Origin: Dictyobacter vulcani
GTDB lineage: Bacteria > Chloroflexota > Ktedonobacteria > Ktedonobacterales > Ktedonobacteraceae
DNA: 64,000 nucleotides
Assembly: GCF_008974265.1 (NCBI RefSeq)
Contig: NZ_BKZW01000002.1
Location: 434,001-498,000, forward strand
Direction: 5' to 3'
The notes below the pieces were generated by a model that saw only the letters and a program-made list of their open reading frames with translations, did no database searches and had not been told where the DNA came from. A program made the translations under genes and the position numbers. Shown piece after piece: positions 8,733-17,875 of the stretch. Numbering within the stretch: position 1 is the first letter of the stretch; each line of letters starts with the position of its first letter.

Positions 8733-9464
8733 TTATAAAATCTCCTTTTCTTCCCAATAGATTTCTGCTGGAGTACGGTAGTTGAGTGCCTGGTGAAGAC
8801 GCCTTTCATTATAAAAGTGTAAGTAGCGAGTTAGATCTGTACGTGCAGTACGAGGATTATCATACTCTTTTATATAGACTTCTTCATACTTAATCGTTCT
8901 CCATAAACGTTCGGTGAAAATATTGTCGAGTGCTCGCCCTTTTCCATCCATACTAATGCGCACGTTCTGCTGTTTTAGCAAATCAATGTAGCTCGTACTC
9001 GTGAAATGGCTACCTTGATCACTATTGAAAATCTGTGGCGTTGCTTGTTGAAATGCTTTCTGTACCGCTTCAATGACAAATGGCATGGAGAGGGTTTGAT
9101 CTAATTCCCAGCTCACAATGTAGCGTGAATACCAATCTAACACCGCAACCAAATGCACCCAACCTTTTTGTAAACGAATGAATGTTATGTCAATACCCCA
9201 GATATGATTTGGGGCAGAAGCGGTAATATTTCTGAGCAGGTAAGGATAAATCCCTGCCTGATGTGCACGTTTACTCAGGTTTGGGCCGGGATAAATCGCC
9301 ATGATGCCCATTTCTCGCATGTACTTTGCAACGGTTTTCTCATTGATTGCTCTTCCTTCACGATGCAATTGGGCGGCGATTTTCCGGTATCCATAGAAGG
9401 GACATTCCGTAAAAATCTCATCAATACGACGTTTAAACGCAACCTCTTCCAGCGATGGAGGCAT
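8733..9464 (-). CDS. IS3-family transposase OrfB (DDE catalytic part)
   Basis: 243 residues from the first ATG with an rve (integrase core) domain. The DDE residues are in WGIDITFI, FNSDQGSHF and DNIFTERLWRTIK. The HTH_21-type domain (FTECPFYGYRKIAAQLHREG) precedes it. The true protein starts further upstream: the same frame reads NLEHSLKRDERVALIDWEQ back to the A8 tract at 9589-9596, so the ATG used here is internal. It is in the +1 frame relative to OrfA. A -1 shift at the tract hits a stop after six codons, so one A too many (or transcriptional slippage) best explains the split. Confidence 0.8.
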   Translation of the reverse strand: MPPSLEEVAFKRRIDEIFTECPFYGYRKIAAQLHREGRAINEKTVAKYMREMGIMAIYPGPNLSKRAHQAGIYPYLLRNITASAPNHIWGIDITFIRLQKGWVHLVAVLDWYSRYIVSWELDQTLSMPFVIEAVQKAFQQATPQIFNSDQGSHFTSTSYIDLLKQQNVRISMDGKGRALDNIFTERLWRTIKYEEVYIKEYDNPRTARTDLTRYLHFYNERRLHQALNYRTPAEIYWEEKEIL

Positions 9465-9561
9465 TGGTTGATAATACAGGCTGCTCCGATTGAGATGGAG
9501 CAGCCTGGCCTGAGTGCTGATCGGCAGCTCCTTTTGTTCCCAATCGATCAGGGCAACACGT

Positions 9562-9876
9562 TCATCTCTCTTTAAAGAATGTTCGAGATTTTTTTTCCAA
9601 CCACGTTTTCTCCGTGGTTAATCGCCCGATTTCCGCATAAAGTGACTCCCGCTCTTCTTGCCATTCTGCTTCTTTTTCACGTAAGTTCTTTTCAGCTTGT
9701 TCATGAAAGAGATTGGGTAAACCTGCGAGGACGTGATCTCTCCACTTATACAACTGACTTGGATGTATTCCATATTCTGCTGATAATTGGCTAACTGTCT
9801 TTTCTTCTTTTAATATCTCCTTTACTACCTGCGCTTTGAATTCTGCTGAATATTGCTTCTTTTTCTGGTTTGGCAT
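9562..9876 (-). CDS. IS3-family transposase OrfA (HTH_8)
   Basis: 104 residues with the HTH of IS3/IS911-type OrfA: KKKQYSAEFKAQVVKEIL, then VSQLSAEYGIHPSQLYKW, followed by a leucine-zipper-like helix (REKEAEWQEERESLYAEIG). It binds the element ends and, fused to OrfB, forms the active transposase. The last residues (KSRTFFKER) are out of frame relative to the family consensus, which continues as NLEHSLKRDER in the OrfB frame. Confidence 0.8.
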   Translation of the reverse strand: MPNQKKKQYSAEFKAQVVKEILKEEKTVSQLSAEYGIHPSQLYKWRDHVLAGLPNLFHEQAEKNLREKEAEWQEERESLYAEIGRLTTEKTWLEKKSRTFFKER

Positions 9877-10024
9877 CTGACTTTTTTCTCTTCCAAGCCA
9901 ACAAATTTTTGTCTAGATTTCTAGGACTATTATAATGGCTGCGTGCGTAGCGCTCTCTTGCCAGTGCATCTTTCACTACAGCGTTGAGAAGGCTACGAGA
10001 TGTTGGTGTTGGTGTGGAACCTGA

Positions 10025-10192
10025 CGGCGCATAGATGTGGAAGTTTCCGCTATCATGGAGCAGCGCCAGCAGATAGAGCATCCCATCATAGTAGTGCCAC
10101 TGGCCACTTGGAACAGGTGTGTTCCAGAGTTCGTCAACAAATTTCCATGCCTGGCTTTTTGTGGCAGCCAGACTGGCCACGGCATTCCTGCA
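10025..10192 (-). pseudogene. Glycoside hydrolase family 8, C-terminal scrap
   Basis: Within a minus-strand frame (9791-10243) the segment SGQWHYYDGMLYLLALLH followed by DSGNFHIY resembles the C-terminal end of GH8 enzymes (endoglucanase, chitosanase, reducing-end xylanase). Only about 55 residues are present; the catalytic Glu and Asp domains are missing. The flanks of the frame are unrelated: upstream it meets an RHS relic on the other strand and downstream it runs into the IS3 element. The fragment is non-functional. Confidence 0.5.
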
Positions 10193-10205
10193 GGAGACAC
10201 TCAAG

Positions 10206-10525
10206 GCCAACCCGTATGAGTATGCCGATGATAATCCCGTCAACTACGTTGATCCTAGTGGCGCTTTTTCTGTGAAAGGAACGGTGATTTACTTAACCTA
10301 TGATGAAGCGAGCTTTTGGTTGTTTGCAGAACTTGCTAGTCAGTAGAATTAGTTGCTGCTTTAGAAGCTCTTGCTACCATTATGGGAGGGCCTGTAGGGA
10401 CTGTCATAACAGCAATCCTAAGCATAGTCGGTGCTAGCTCGATAACGGGCCTTCTTTATGTACTTGCTCAAGCAAGGACATTACATAAAGGAGCTTTCAC
10501 CCATATACTTACTCCCCGTCAATAA
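10206..10525 (+). pseudogene. RHS-repeat protein C-terminal relic, frameshifted
   Basis: ANPYEYADDNPVNYVDPSG is the hallmark end of the RHS-repeat core of RHS/polymorphic-toxin proteins. The frame ends at a TAG at 10343-10345, but the next frame (from 10343) continues openly as VELVAALEALATIMGG... to TAA at 10523-10525, with a hydrophobic stretch (GTVITAILSIVGASSITGLL) such as seen in toxin tips. A one-base shift near 10343 therefore splits the relic. The N-terminal part of the protein is missing. The relic overlaps the 3' end of the hydrolase gene on the other strand. Confidence 0.55.
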
Positions 10526-11462
10526 ATGCGAGTCCTTTGGTCACACATGTTGCAAAGTCGGAAGGATAGGTGTGTTCCAGACCTGGATAGATTTCTAGTT
10601 GACAGGGGAGATCATAGCTACGTAGCACTTCGGCAATTTTGTGGGCGATACCCAGCAGGCGTGTATCTTCTTCGCCAACGATGATTGAACCACGCAGACC
10701 CATGGGTTTCTGCCTATCAAGAAGCGGTGGCAGTGTTTCTAACTCGACCTCACTGAGATGTGGAGCGAGCACGACGAAACCGCATGTTTTGATTGATTGG
10801 TGGAGAGCGAGCAAAATCGCGAGACCGCTGCCCTGGGAGAAACCACCAACGACCACACGTTCTGGATCGATCACATGCACCTTGTTCAGTGTTGTGAGGT
10901 GTTCGCAAACCTCATGCGTACCCTTCTGGCGATCATCCCATACATATGAGTGTTGTCCGATGATTTGTGAGGATTGTGGTACTCCCAGGAGCCAGCCACG
11001 AGTTGTGATGTTACGCCAGTGTTCTTGAGTGTCTCGGGCATTGGACCAATTGCCATGGAGCGCCATGAGCAGGGGAAGTGAGCCTCCCTGCTTTTCGGGC
11101 GGTACAACCAGGAGATCAGGCCGAGTTGTGGTCTGCGCTTCTATGAGGCGTTGGCGACATATCTCAACCATCGCCTGAAACGCGGGTAGCGGATGCAACG
11201 AAACCAGGTCTTCATCGGTTTCGAGCGTGCTCGGCGCGAACCAATAGCCCCGATCTAACGCTTCCTCAAACAAGTGGAGTGCGAGTGTCTGCTGGCCAAG
11301 CCGCGAGGCCATAAAGATGCGCCAGTAGTAGGTTTGGTCGGCATACTCGGGAAAACGCTGATACTCTTGTTGTAAGACCTCGAATGCCCGGGCTACCTTT
11401 TGTTCTTTATCATAGAGTAGACCGAGTTGTTGCGTAAACTCCTGGAATGTTTGGAACCCCAT
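10509..11462 (-). CDS. Alpha/beta hydrolase (phospholipase/carboxylesterase-like)
   Basis: 317 residues. The N-terminal 110 residues are helical and TPR-like (QTYYWRIFMASRLGQQTLAL, ALDRGYWFAPSTLE). The C-terminal 200 residues form an alpha/beta hydrolase of the esterase/phospholipase type: strand LPLLMALHGNWSNA (oxyanion region), nucleophile elbow VVVGGFSQGSGLAILLAL with Ser in GFSQG, acid region near GEEDTRLLG and catalytic His in YPGLEHTYPSDF. All three catalytic positions are present. Cytosolic; no signal peptide. The substrate is unknown. Confidence 0.8.
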   Translation of the reverse strand: MGFQTFQEFTQQLGLLYDKEQKVARAFEVLQQEYQRFPEYADQTYYWRIFMASRLGQQTLALHLFEEALDRGYWFAPSTLETDEDLVSLHPLPAFQAMVEICRQRLIEAQTTTRPDLLVVPPEKQGGSLPLLMALHGNWSNARDTQEHWRNITTRGWLLGVPQSSQIIGQHSYVWDDRQKGTHEVCEHLTTLNKVHVIDPERVVVGGFSQGSGLAILLALHQSIKTCGFVVLAPHLSEVELETLPPLLDRQKPMGLRGSIIVGEEDTRLLGIAHKIAEVLRSYDLPCQLEIYPGLEHTYPSDFATCVTKGLAFIDGE

Positions 11463-11525
11463 ATACCTTTATTCTCCTTGAGGAATTGCAAAGAGAGAAA
11501 CGTCCTCTTGTTCTCTTGCAAGAAC

Positions 11526-11834
11526 TTATTTCCAAAATAAGATCATTCCTGGTCCATAGTCTGGAGTTGGGCGTTCCAGAAAGCCATACTTCAGGTAAAA
11601 GCCAGCAGCTCCTTTGGCAGCCATGAGACCGACAAAACCACCTGGATGGGCGTTTTCTCGTAAATAGTCCATGATCTTCTCCATAATGCGTCGACCAAGT
11701 CCTTGTCCCTGATACCCGGGCAAAACAATGATATCTTGCACATAAAAACAGAGACCCCCATCTCCAATGACTCGACCACATCCGATCACGCTCTGCTGCT
11801 TGAGAACACAGATCCAATACAAGCTGTTCTGCAC
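11526..11834 (-). CDS. GNAT N-acetyltransferase, N-terminally truncated
   Basis: The frame holds most of a GNAT fold: VIGCGRVIGDGGLCFYVQDI, acetyl-CoA loop VLPGYQGQGLGRRIMEKIMD, and a C-terminal FYLKYGFLERPTPDYGPGM. Relatives normally have about 35-40 residues before the first motif seen here (NSLYWICVL). Upstream the frame stays open (THQDLKVCVNADATQKSVQ) but overlaps the end of the next gene (11857-13317) and lacks a GNAT-like start. The gene has probably lost its 5' end, and activity is doubtful. Confidence 0.65.
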   Translation of the reverse strand: MQNSLYWICVLKQQSVIGCGRVIGDGGLCFYVQDIIVLPGYQGQGLGRRIMEKIMDYLRENAHPGGFVGLMAAKGAAGFYLKYGFLERPTPDYGPGMILFWK

Positions 11835-11856
11835 GCTTTTCTGGGTTGCATCCGCG

Positions 11857-13317
11857 TTAACACATACCTTCAGGTCCTGGTGCGTTCCCTTTGTGAATGG
11901 TGATCCTACCCGTATGTGTGGTAACGTCCAAATGGGCGCGTGGCACCATTCCTACCTCATTATTGCCAAAGTCATTGCTGATCCGGTGCAGGTTGCTCGA
12001 TGACGGTAGGCTAAACGCCGCGTTGGATAGCAGGGTGAGGTTGATATTACCGCTTCCACTCTCGAAGAGATCATGGCTCTGGGGATCAAGTGTGCCACAG
12101 TAATCGATTCGGCCAGATGTGCTCTGCAATTGGGAGTGCCCTTGCAGCCTTGCCTGTAGGTTAATATGGCCTGATTGCGTTTTTATTTTTATCTCTCCGT
12201 GAAGAGAACTGATGACCAAATCTCCCGTGCGCGTCTCGATTTGAACATTGCTGCTGGCTGGCGTATCTACCCACAGATCAACTTTCTCCGAGCCAACTCC
12301 CAGAAAGGTGGTTTGCTCCATGGCCCAGTTAAGATTGATCGTGTTGCCATTTTGCGTTGCATGCTGTTGAACATCATCAAGGCTATCCATGCCTGTGACC
12401 GTCTTCCATCCAGAAACCGACACCGTGTTGCTATTTTTATCTTTGTTAAGCATAAAGAGTTTACCGATTGCGTCAACTTTGATGATAAGTGTCGGAGGGC
12501 CGGAAACCTGAAAGGTTTGTGATGGCAGTTCCGTCAGTCGCTCTTTGCTGAAACTATCGCGGACTGCCCACGTTTCTAATGGCAGACCGGAGAGTATTAG
12601 CAGGGTGAGCATGAGAGTGGAGATCCAGGAGGTTTTCCTGGGGAGGAGCCTTTTCCCTGGTCTCTCTACCACCGTGATATTCTCAACATCCTGGGTTTCT
12701 CTCTCCGGAAACAGAGAGAGTTCAAATCCCTTCTCCACTCGAATATATTCCAGCAGGACTTCTAGAACGCATACATTGGTAATATCTGTCAGAGGTATAG
12801 TGAGCAAGTTCAACTCATTGTCTGTATGCTCAATCACCAGATTTTCCGGGTCAATCTCTACCCTGCTTACATGCGTCCAAGCGATTTCTTGCTCCCAATT
12901 CCCGATATATTGCTGGGTAAGAGAGAGTGTGGAGAATTCGATGGATTGGCCTGCCTGATAGTTTGCCTGAAGCTGTGGGAGAAGGCGTCGCGTGAGTTCC
13001 TGTTCGATGAATGTACCCACTTCAGCCACATCGTCTATTGCCGCACTCAAGACTAAATCTGGCATTTGAGCGAATGTGCAGGTATACGCAGGGGACACGT
13101 GTGTTATCTCTCCTTTGCGGCGATAGACCTTGCATTGGCGTTGAATGGACTGTATTTCTTCCCAGCGCACCACGCGGATGTTGCGTCCTTTCCGGTAGAT
13201 CATCCCATGTGTATAGAGGGATATGGAAAGTTTGGGATGCAATGGAGTGATCATTTCTTCATGCCTCATGATAGATAGAAGCGATCCCAGCAGGAAAATC
13301 CCCTGGGCAAAACCCAT
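11857..13317 (-). CDS. DUF6585/DUF4097-like membrane-anchored protein, main part
   Basis: 486 residues: a hydrophobic start (MGFAQGIFLLGSLLSIM), a PH-like beta domain (LSISLYTHGMIYRKGRNIRV... characteristic of DUF6585), a transmembrane helix near residue 240 (WISTLMLTLLILSGLPL), and an extracytoplasmic beta-helix of DUF4097 (adhesin-like) type with repeated strands (VQIETRTGDLVISSLHGEI, IKTQSGHINLQARLQG). The frame is open upstream through GAGSSLIQTP to a TGA at 13348-13350, beyond which the same frame continues as the 13348-13542 feature. The two probably formed one protein of about 560 residues with one in-frame stop. Confidence 0.65.
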   Translation of the reverse strand: MGFAQGIFLLGSLLSIMRHEEMITPLHPKLSISLYTHGMIYRKGRNIRVVRWEEIQSIQRQCKVYRRKGEITHVSPAYTCTFAQMPDLVLSAAIDDVAEVGTFIEQELTRRLLPQLQANYQAGQSIEFSTLSLTQQYIGNWEQEIAWTHVSRVEIDPENLVIEHTDNELNLLTIPLTDITNVCVLEVLLEYIRVEKGFELSLFPERETQDVENITVVERPGKRLLPRKTSWISTLMLTLLILSGLPLETWAVRDSFSKERLTELPSQTFQVSGPPTLIIKVDAIGKLFMLNKDKNSNTVSVSGWKTVTGMDSLDDVQQHATQNGNTINLNWAMEQTTFLGVGSEKVDLWVDTPASSNVQIETRTGDLVISSLHGEIKIKTQSGHINLQARLQGHSQLQSTSGRIDYCGTLDPQSHDLFESGSGNINLTLLSNAAFSLPSSSNLHRISNDFGNNEVGMVPRAHLDVTTHTGRITIHKGNAPGPEGMC

Positions 13318-13347
13318 CGGCGTCTGGATGAGTGAAGATCCTGCTCC

Positions 13348-13542
13348 TCAGATGAGCAGGAGAAGCACATCTATGACAATAAAGAAAGCGAACAGAAAAA
13401 TGCCAGTAAGAGCCACCTTCCCTGAGAGGGTTACGCGTCGAATATAGACGCCCATGGGCGTGCCAGGTTTCTGTAGCTCATCTGACTGATAATTCTTTGG
13501 TGAAAGGGACTGGAAACCCATCGTCTTTGTCCTCTTGAGCAA
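13348..13542 (-). CDS. N-terminal part of the same membrane protein, cut by TGA
   Basis: 64 residues ending in a transmembrane helix (VALTGIFLFAFFIVIDVLLL). It lies exactly in frame with the 11857-13317 gene; only the TGA at 13348-13350 and ten codons separate them. A two-helix hairpin before a PH-like domain is the usual layout of DUF6585 proteins, so a nonsense change (or read error) in one gene is the simplest view. If real, translation could restart at the ATG at 13315-13317. Confidence 0.5.
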   Translation of the reverse strand: MLKRTKTMGFQSLSPKNYQSDELQKPGTPMGVYIRRVTLSGKVALTGIFLFAFFIVIDVLLLLI

Positions 13543-13759
13543 TCGTATTCAGTCTGCCTCTGCGTCACGCACGCGTTCTTCTCAAAAAAGCTGGCAAAGC
13601 CTGCTCAACACGGTGACGATACCTATTCTTCGAGCATTTTGAAAATAACTGAGCAGTACTGGTTCCTCATTTTATCACGTTTAGATGAGGATGCTTGCGG
13701 AATGGAATACATCTTTTTGCCCAGTTTTCATTGAACCAGGAATAAAAAACACGCAGCAT

Positions 13760-14182
13760 CTATTGAGCCAGAGCAACTCTTATCTTAGTAACATATTTTT
13801 CATATTCAAGTGGATCAAGCAGGCGTTCTGCCGCGTGGGACATTCTTTGCTCCGGGGCTGCATCACCATAATAGCGAGGCTTGAGACGGCAATAGAGATG
13901 CGGATATCTACTACTTCCCATATCGATACTCATTTTCAGCGGCGTAAAGACCTTTTCTATTGCTCTGGCGGAGCGGGTCAGATCGTCAATAAATAAATAT
14001 TGTTCCTCTTGTTCACGTGGCATCCACTTTGAAGAACCTGAAGGAAGTAATTCCGACAGGTTTTTTCGTATCTGCTCGGCAGCCCACTCCGTTGTATCTT
14101 GCTCAGCAATTCCAGCCTGTTTCGCAATTGCTACAACTCTGGCAAACATCTCATCTTCGAGGTTCAGTGTGATTGTTTTCAT
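13760..14182 (-). CDS. Hypothetical protein, RHH-like N-terminus
   Basis: About 140 residues from the ATG at 14180-14182 (MKTITLNLEDEMFARVVAIAK), which has a good ribosome binding site (GAGGAAGGAACCG). The upstream ATG at 14224 lacks one. The first 45 residues have the strand-helix-helix pattern of ribbon-helix-helix antitoxin-like proteins (TITLNLEDEM, then WAAEQIRKNLSELL). The rest is polar and unclassified (YPHLYCRLKPRYYGDAAPEQ). No toxin partner is visible next to it. Confidence 0.5.
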   Translation of the reverse strand: MKTITLNLEDEMFARVVAIAKQAGIAEQDTTEWAAEQIRKNLSELLPSGSSKWMPREQEEQYLFIDDLTRSARAIEKVFTPLKMSIDMGSSRYPHLYCRLKPRYYGDAAPEQRMSHAAERLLDPLEYEKYVTKIRVALAQ

Positions 14183-14444
14183 CGGTTCCTTCCTCATGAT
14201 CATTGAGACGACTTTCTGTAGCAAGCTTACTCGATTTACTCAGCTCAGGAAAGTTCATAAATCTTTGCCTGACTGTTATTCTTTTCCCTTCTTCAAAAGC
14301 ATAACAGGATTTTTGAGATGAGGAAAAGTGCGCTCGTCTTCATTGAAGTATATCCTTTAGACGAGCAAGTAACTTTACCAAATAGGATCTGATGTATATA
14401 ATGAGGTTTCTGTTGTTTTTCTCTCGCAAAAAGGAAGAAAGAGT

Positions 14445-15305
14445 ATGAGTAACGATTCTATACATCAGCTGGCCCAACAATATGGTCCCTTCGCGAGTTT
14501 TACGCACACTGATATTGGTCCTATCGCTTATGATTATCATGGTGATAGCCCCGTGGAAGAGATGCAACGTCTGCTTGAACGCTATGCACAAGCAGGAAGC
14601 CAGATACTCGATATCGGGTGCGGTGCTGGTCAGACGCTATGCTCTCTGGCAGGTCGGGTCAGGCATATCTGGGGTATTGATCGTAATCAGGAATTACTGA
14701 CCCTTGCCCGGCAGTCCCTCGTCGACAATGCTATCTCCAATGCAACCCTTCTGTCAGGCGATGTGGTGACAGACGATATCATTGAGCAGATCGCAGATGA
14801 CAGCATCGACATGGCATTCAGCCAGCGTGGCCCCAACATGAACCGGCAACTGGTCAGGAAACTCCGTGCGGATGGGATCTTTATTCAGGAACTGGTAAGC
14901 AGCGCTAACAGCTATCCTCTCCAGGAGATCTTTGGGCGCAAAAGTTATAGCCCCTATATCTACGGAGAGCAGCAGGTGCTCCTGTCCCAATATGCAGAGT
15001 TGGCGCTCCTACCGATTAGTAGTAAAGAATACATGTATGAGAGCTATTACCGTGACCGTGATCACCTGGAGATGTTACTACAAAGCCATAATGGAACGGC
15101 TTTAATCAGCGATTGGCGCTGGGGTGATCGCCCTTATCTTCCCGAACACGATCGTAAAGCGTTGGATTTGTATGTACAGTATAATACGACCAGCAAAGGT
15201 ATCCGCCTCCTTGGCCAGCGCAGAATCTTTGTCTTGCGCAAACGCAGCGAACCATTCTATCCTATTGACTGTGCTATCCATAATAGCCGCACCAGCAACC
15301 AATAG
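14445..15305 (+). CDS. SAM-dependent methyltransferase, class I
   Basis: 286 residues with a Rossmann-fold methyltransferase core: motif I ILDIGCGAGQTLCSLAG at about residues 50-65, motif II acid in HIWGIDRNQELLTLARQS, and motif post-II/IV around DSIDMAFSQRGPN. The start ATG follows AAGGAAGAAAGAGT. The C-terminal half resembles rRNA/small-molecule methyltransferases of the UbiE/COQ5-like superfamily, but the substrate cannot be read. It is a single gene with no operon partner. Confidence 0.75.
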   Translation: MSNDSIHQLAQQYGPFASFTHTDIGPIAYDYHGDSPVEEMQRLLERYAQAGSQILDIGCGAGQTLCSLAGRVRHIWGIDRNQELLTLARQSLVDNAISNATLLSGDVVTDDIIEQIADDSIDMAFSQRGPNMNRQLVRKLRADGIFIQELVSSANSYPLQEIFGRKSYSPYIYGEQQVLLSQYAELALLPISSKEYMYESYYRDRDHLEMLLQSHNGTALISDWRWGDRPYLPEHDRKALDLYVQYNTTSKGIRLLGQRRIFVLRKRSEPFYPIDCAIHNSRTSNQ

Positions 15306-15553
15306 TGAATGTTCATTCTGCTGCTAGTTCCTGGACACTTTCAGTGCGCCTGCTTCATCGTCAGCGATTTTGTTTTTAGGTGTCCAAGCGATGGCATCAG
15401 TGTGGAGATGATCGTGAAGTGATACTGTGTGAATCAGGCATAGTATCGCTTCGATGCTAAAAGTAGCGGAATGGAAGATAAGATCAGTGGTGGATGTGTT
15501 GTCTCCTCTTACAGTCTTTCAGGTCTCTCCAGAAGTTGAGGAAGGAGTTTCGC

Positions 15554-15963
15554 ATGCAAATGGTGACTAAAAACGCTTTCGCAGAGCTTTTTCAACAATG
15601 CATTGCTCTGGCGCTTGAGGAAACGCAAAAGCGGGTAGTTGATCCTCTTCCCAAAGAGCTTTATTTTGGTCTCGAAGCCTTTGGGCAACGTGGAAAAGCT
15701 TTGTCGATGGAGGAAGTGTTATCCTTCCTCTATCGCGACGGCACTTTTCCACGCATCGTCGATATCGCCGTCAGAGGCATCAGGGAAGGGCGGCCTTCAT
15801 CTGGATACGACCTTCCGGGCACGCTTATGTGAATGACTTCACTCACACCTGGAATACTCCTGTTGGCATGGGCCCATTCAAAAGAATGGTGTCAGGATTT
15901 CTCTGGCAGCGCTCAGAACTCGTGTCTACTCAAGAGTTGAAAGAGGAAGGTGAAAAATGGTAA
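15554..15963 (+). pseudogene. Hypothetical protein, frameshifted
   Basis: The ATG at 15554 follows GAGGAAGGAGTTTCGC. The first 80 codons (MQMVTKNAFAELFQQCIALA ... MEEVLSFLYRDGTFPRIVDIA) end in a short out-of-frame tail with TGA at 15833. A -1 shift near 15790-15794 would continue as TFIWIRPSGHAYVNDFTHTW and further to TAA at 15961-15963. The continuation looks like real protein (NTPVGMGPFKRMVSGFLWQR), so one base seems to be missing. The intact product would have about 137 residues. The function is unknown. Confidence 0.55.
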
Positions 15964-16124
15964 GAGGACACCAGAAATGGGATGTTAGGTCTATTCCGAA
16001 TAATCCCTTTACTCAGGCAACGTGTGCTTCATGCACTATAGTGCATCAGTCTGAACGTTACGCAATCATGGCGCAGCGCTTTTAGAGGGCAAAAATCCTT
16101 GTGACAACTGAGCTTATGAGAGAT

Positions 16125-17105
16125 TCAGCACACACGCAAATCACATCGATAAGCGAAAAAGTGTTGCAGAAGAATGAAGCCTATCTCTTGATAAATAGCA
16201 ATAGTCTGTTTGTTGTCACCCCAAGAGTGAAGCAGAACGTCATGTTGCCCTTCTGTACGTAACCAGTGCATGGCGGTCAAGACTAAAGAGTGATAGAGGG
16301 CATGGTGCCGATGGTGCGGTATGACACCCGGCTGTTCTATCTCATCGGTAAGTAGTTCCTCTGAGTCTTCATGCTCTCGTGGCAAGCGAGCTCGACGAGC
16401 ACGACAAAATCCCGCGATCTCTCCATCGGGGGCAAAAACCAAAAAAATCCCGTCAAAGTCGGCATGAGCAAGCCACTCCTGGACAATATTTGCATCTGTT
16501 GCTCGCTCGTTTTCGGCATGTCCCCACCTATCAGCATAGCTCCTTGTCATCACCTCCAGCAAGACGCTGATTTGTTGTACCTCTGCATAGCTGCATATGC
16601 TGTATCCCACAAGCCACTCTGGCTCTTGGAGCGCAAGGGAAGCGGGAGCACGAAGCACCCATGAAGAACCCGCAAGCCCAAACCCTTGTTTCTGCAAAAA
16701 AGCATTGGCAGATATATTGCGTGCATTGGCGTAGAGTATGACCTGCTCGGCTCCCACCTCTCGTGCTCGCGCCTTCGCCTTTGTGAGTAAGGCTCTTCCC
16801 AGTCCGCGTCGCCGAAAGTCTGGATGGACAGCCACATAGAGGGTGCAGCGTTGCGGCGTTTGGGCAAAGACGCTACAATAGCCAATCAAAGCGTGCGAGG
16901 AATTAGGAGCTTCAATGACCCAGCAATCTTGCTCAGGCTTGTGATTCGGCCAGGAGAGTTGCTGACGCAATACCGTTTCGGAAGTATCTTCACCATCGTG
17001 ATCATGATCTTCGATTGAAGTCAGCAGAACAGAGAGGGAGAGAAGATCATTGGCTGGCACGTATCGACGAAAAGTATAGAGCTGTTCGAACACCTCTTCT
17101 TGCAT
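16125..17105 (-). CDS. Tandem GNAT acetyltransferase
   Basis: About 326 residues from the ATG at 17103-17105 (MQEEVFEQLYTFRR), which has AAGGAATTC upstream; longer starts lack a ribosome binding site. Two GNAT domains lie in tandem, as in mycothiol-synthase-like (MshD-type) proteins. The first has the acetyl-CoA loop VHPDFRRRGLGRALLTKAKA followed by ANAFLQKQGFGLAGSSW. The second is more degenerate, with IFLVFAPDGEIAGFCRARR, HHALYHSLVLTAMHWLRTEG and QTIAIYQEIGFILLQHF. The substrate is unknown; in Chloroflexota such proteins are rarely mycothiol synthases. Confidence 0.75.
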   Translation of the reverse strand: MQEEVFEQLYTFRRYVPANDLLSLSVLLTSIEDHDHDGEDTSETVLRQQLSWPNHKPEQDCWVIEAPNSSHALIGYCSVFAQTPQRCTLYVAVHPDFRRRGLGRALLTKAKARAREVGAEQVILYANARNISANAFLQKQGFGLAGSSWVLRAPASLALQEPEWLVGYSICSYAEVQQISVLLEVMTRSYADRWGHAENERATDANIVQEWLAHADFDGIFLVFAPDGEIAGFCRARRARLPREHEDSEELLTDEIEQPGVIPHHRHHALYHSLVLTAMHWLRTEGQHDVLLHSWGDNKQTIAIYQEIGFILLQHFFAYRCDLRVC

Positions 17106-17225
17106 GAATTCCTTCCTTTTCATACTAGACTGGAGAGAACATACCATAAGAAGTTCGTCCTGTCTAGACATATGTTACGGATCAGTGATATTGTCAGGAG
17201 GGATGAGTTCAGCGAAAATGTCAGT

Positions 17226-17875
17226 ATGGAAAAAAAGACAGTGACACTGAACTCACAAGAACAACAACGAATCAAGCGGCTCAATGAGCACATGGCAGGA
17301 CTCTTGAGCATCAAACAAGTGGCCGAACTGATGCAGGTTTCTGAACGACAAGTCTATTGATGGAAAGCCGCTATCGAGAAAAAGGAGTCGAAGCCATGGC
17401 CCATGGAAATCGCGGCAACGTGAGTCCCCGACGCATTCCAGAACCAGTGCGTGAACACATTGCGCACCAGGCCAAAGGGATCTATGCTGGCTGCAATCAG
17501 CATCATATGCGTGATTTCTTCGAAGAACGAGAGCACCTGATCATTTCCCGCAGTAGCCTGCGGCGCATCTTGGCGGAGGCGACAATTCTGGTGAGTTCTC
17601 CCCCATCTCAACCCAAGCATCGACTCCGTCGTCCACGCTATCGACAGGAAGGTCAATTAGTCCAGATTGATGCCAGTCCCCATGCGTGGCTGCAGGAACG
17701 TGGCCCACGCTTGAGTTTAGTCGGCGGCATTGATGACGCGACTGGCAAAGTAGTAGGAGCCATCTTTCGTGAACAAGAAGATCAACAAGGCTATTTTCAG
17801 ATCATTGAGCAAATGGTTGAACGCTACGGTCGTCCACTAGCGCTCTATTACAATGAGATTCCACTCGTGCTCTGA
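17226..17875 (+). pseudogene. ISNCY-type transposase, truncated and frame-broken
   Basis: Starts MEKKTVTLNSQEQQRIKRL with an HTH (LLSIKQVAELMQVSERQVY) and then meets TGA at 17357-17359. The next frame carries the rest: EAMAHGNRGNVSPRRIP, FEEREHLIISRSSLRRILAE, then the DDE core start LVQIDASPHAWLQERGP with Asp in QIDAS and GGIDDATGKVVGA. The text stops after ALYYNE at about 17860, where the C-terminus of the Tn7-like transposase on the opposite strand begins. The second catalytic Asp and the Glu are absent. The element is dead: truncated at 3' and broken near 17355-17390. Confidence 0.7.

Larger units (their letters stand above)
8733..9876 (-). mobile_element. IS3-family insertion sequence (coding span)
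   Basis: Two consecutive minus-strand frames, orfA and orfB, form a typical IS3-family transposase gene. Terminal inverted repeats and a target duplication could not be fixed by eye, so only the coding span is given. The two frames are joined at an A8 tract (9589-9596 on the plus strand as T8). Confidence 0.75.
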
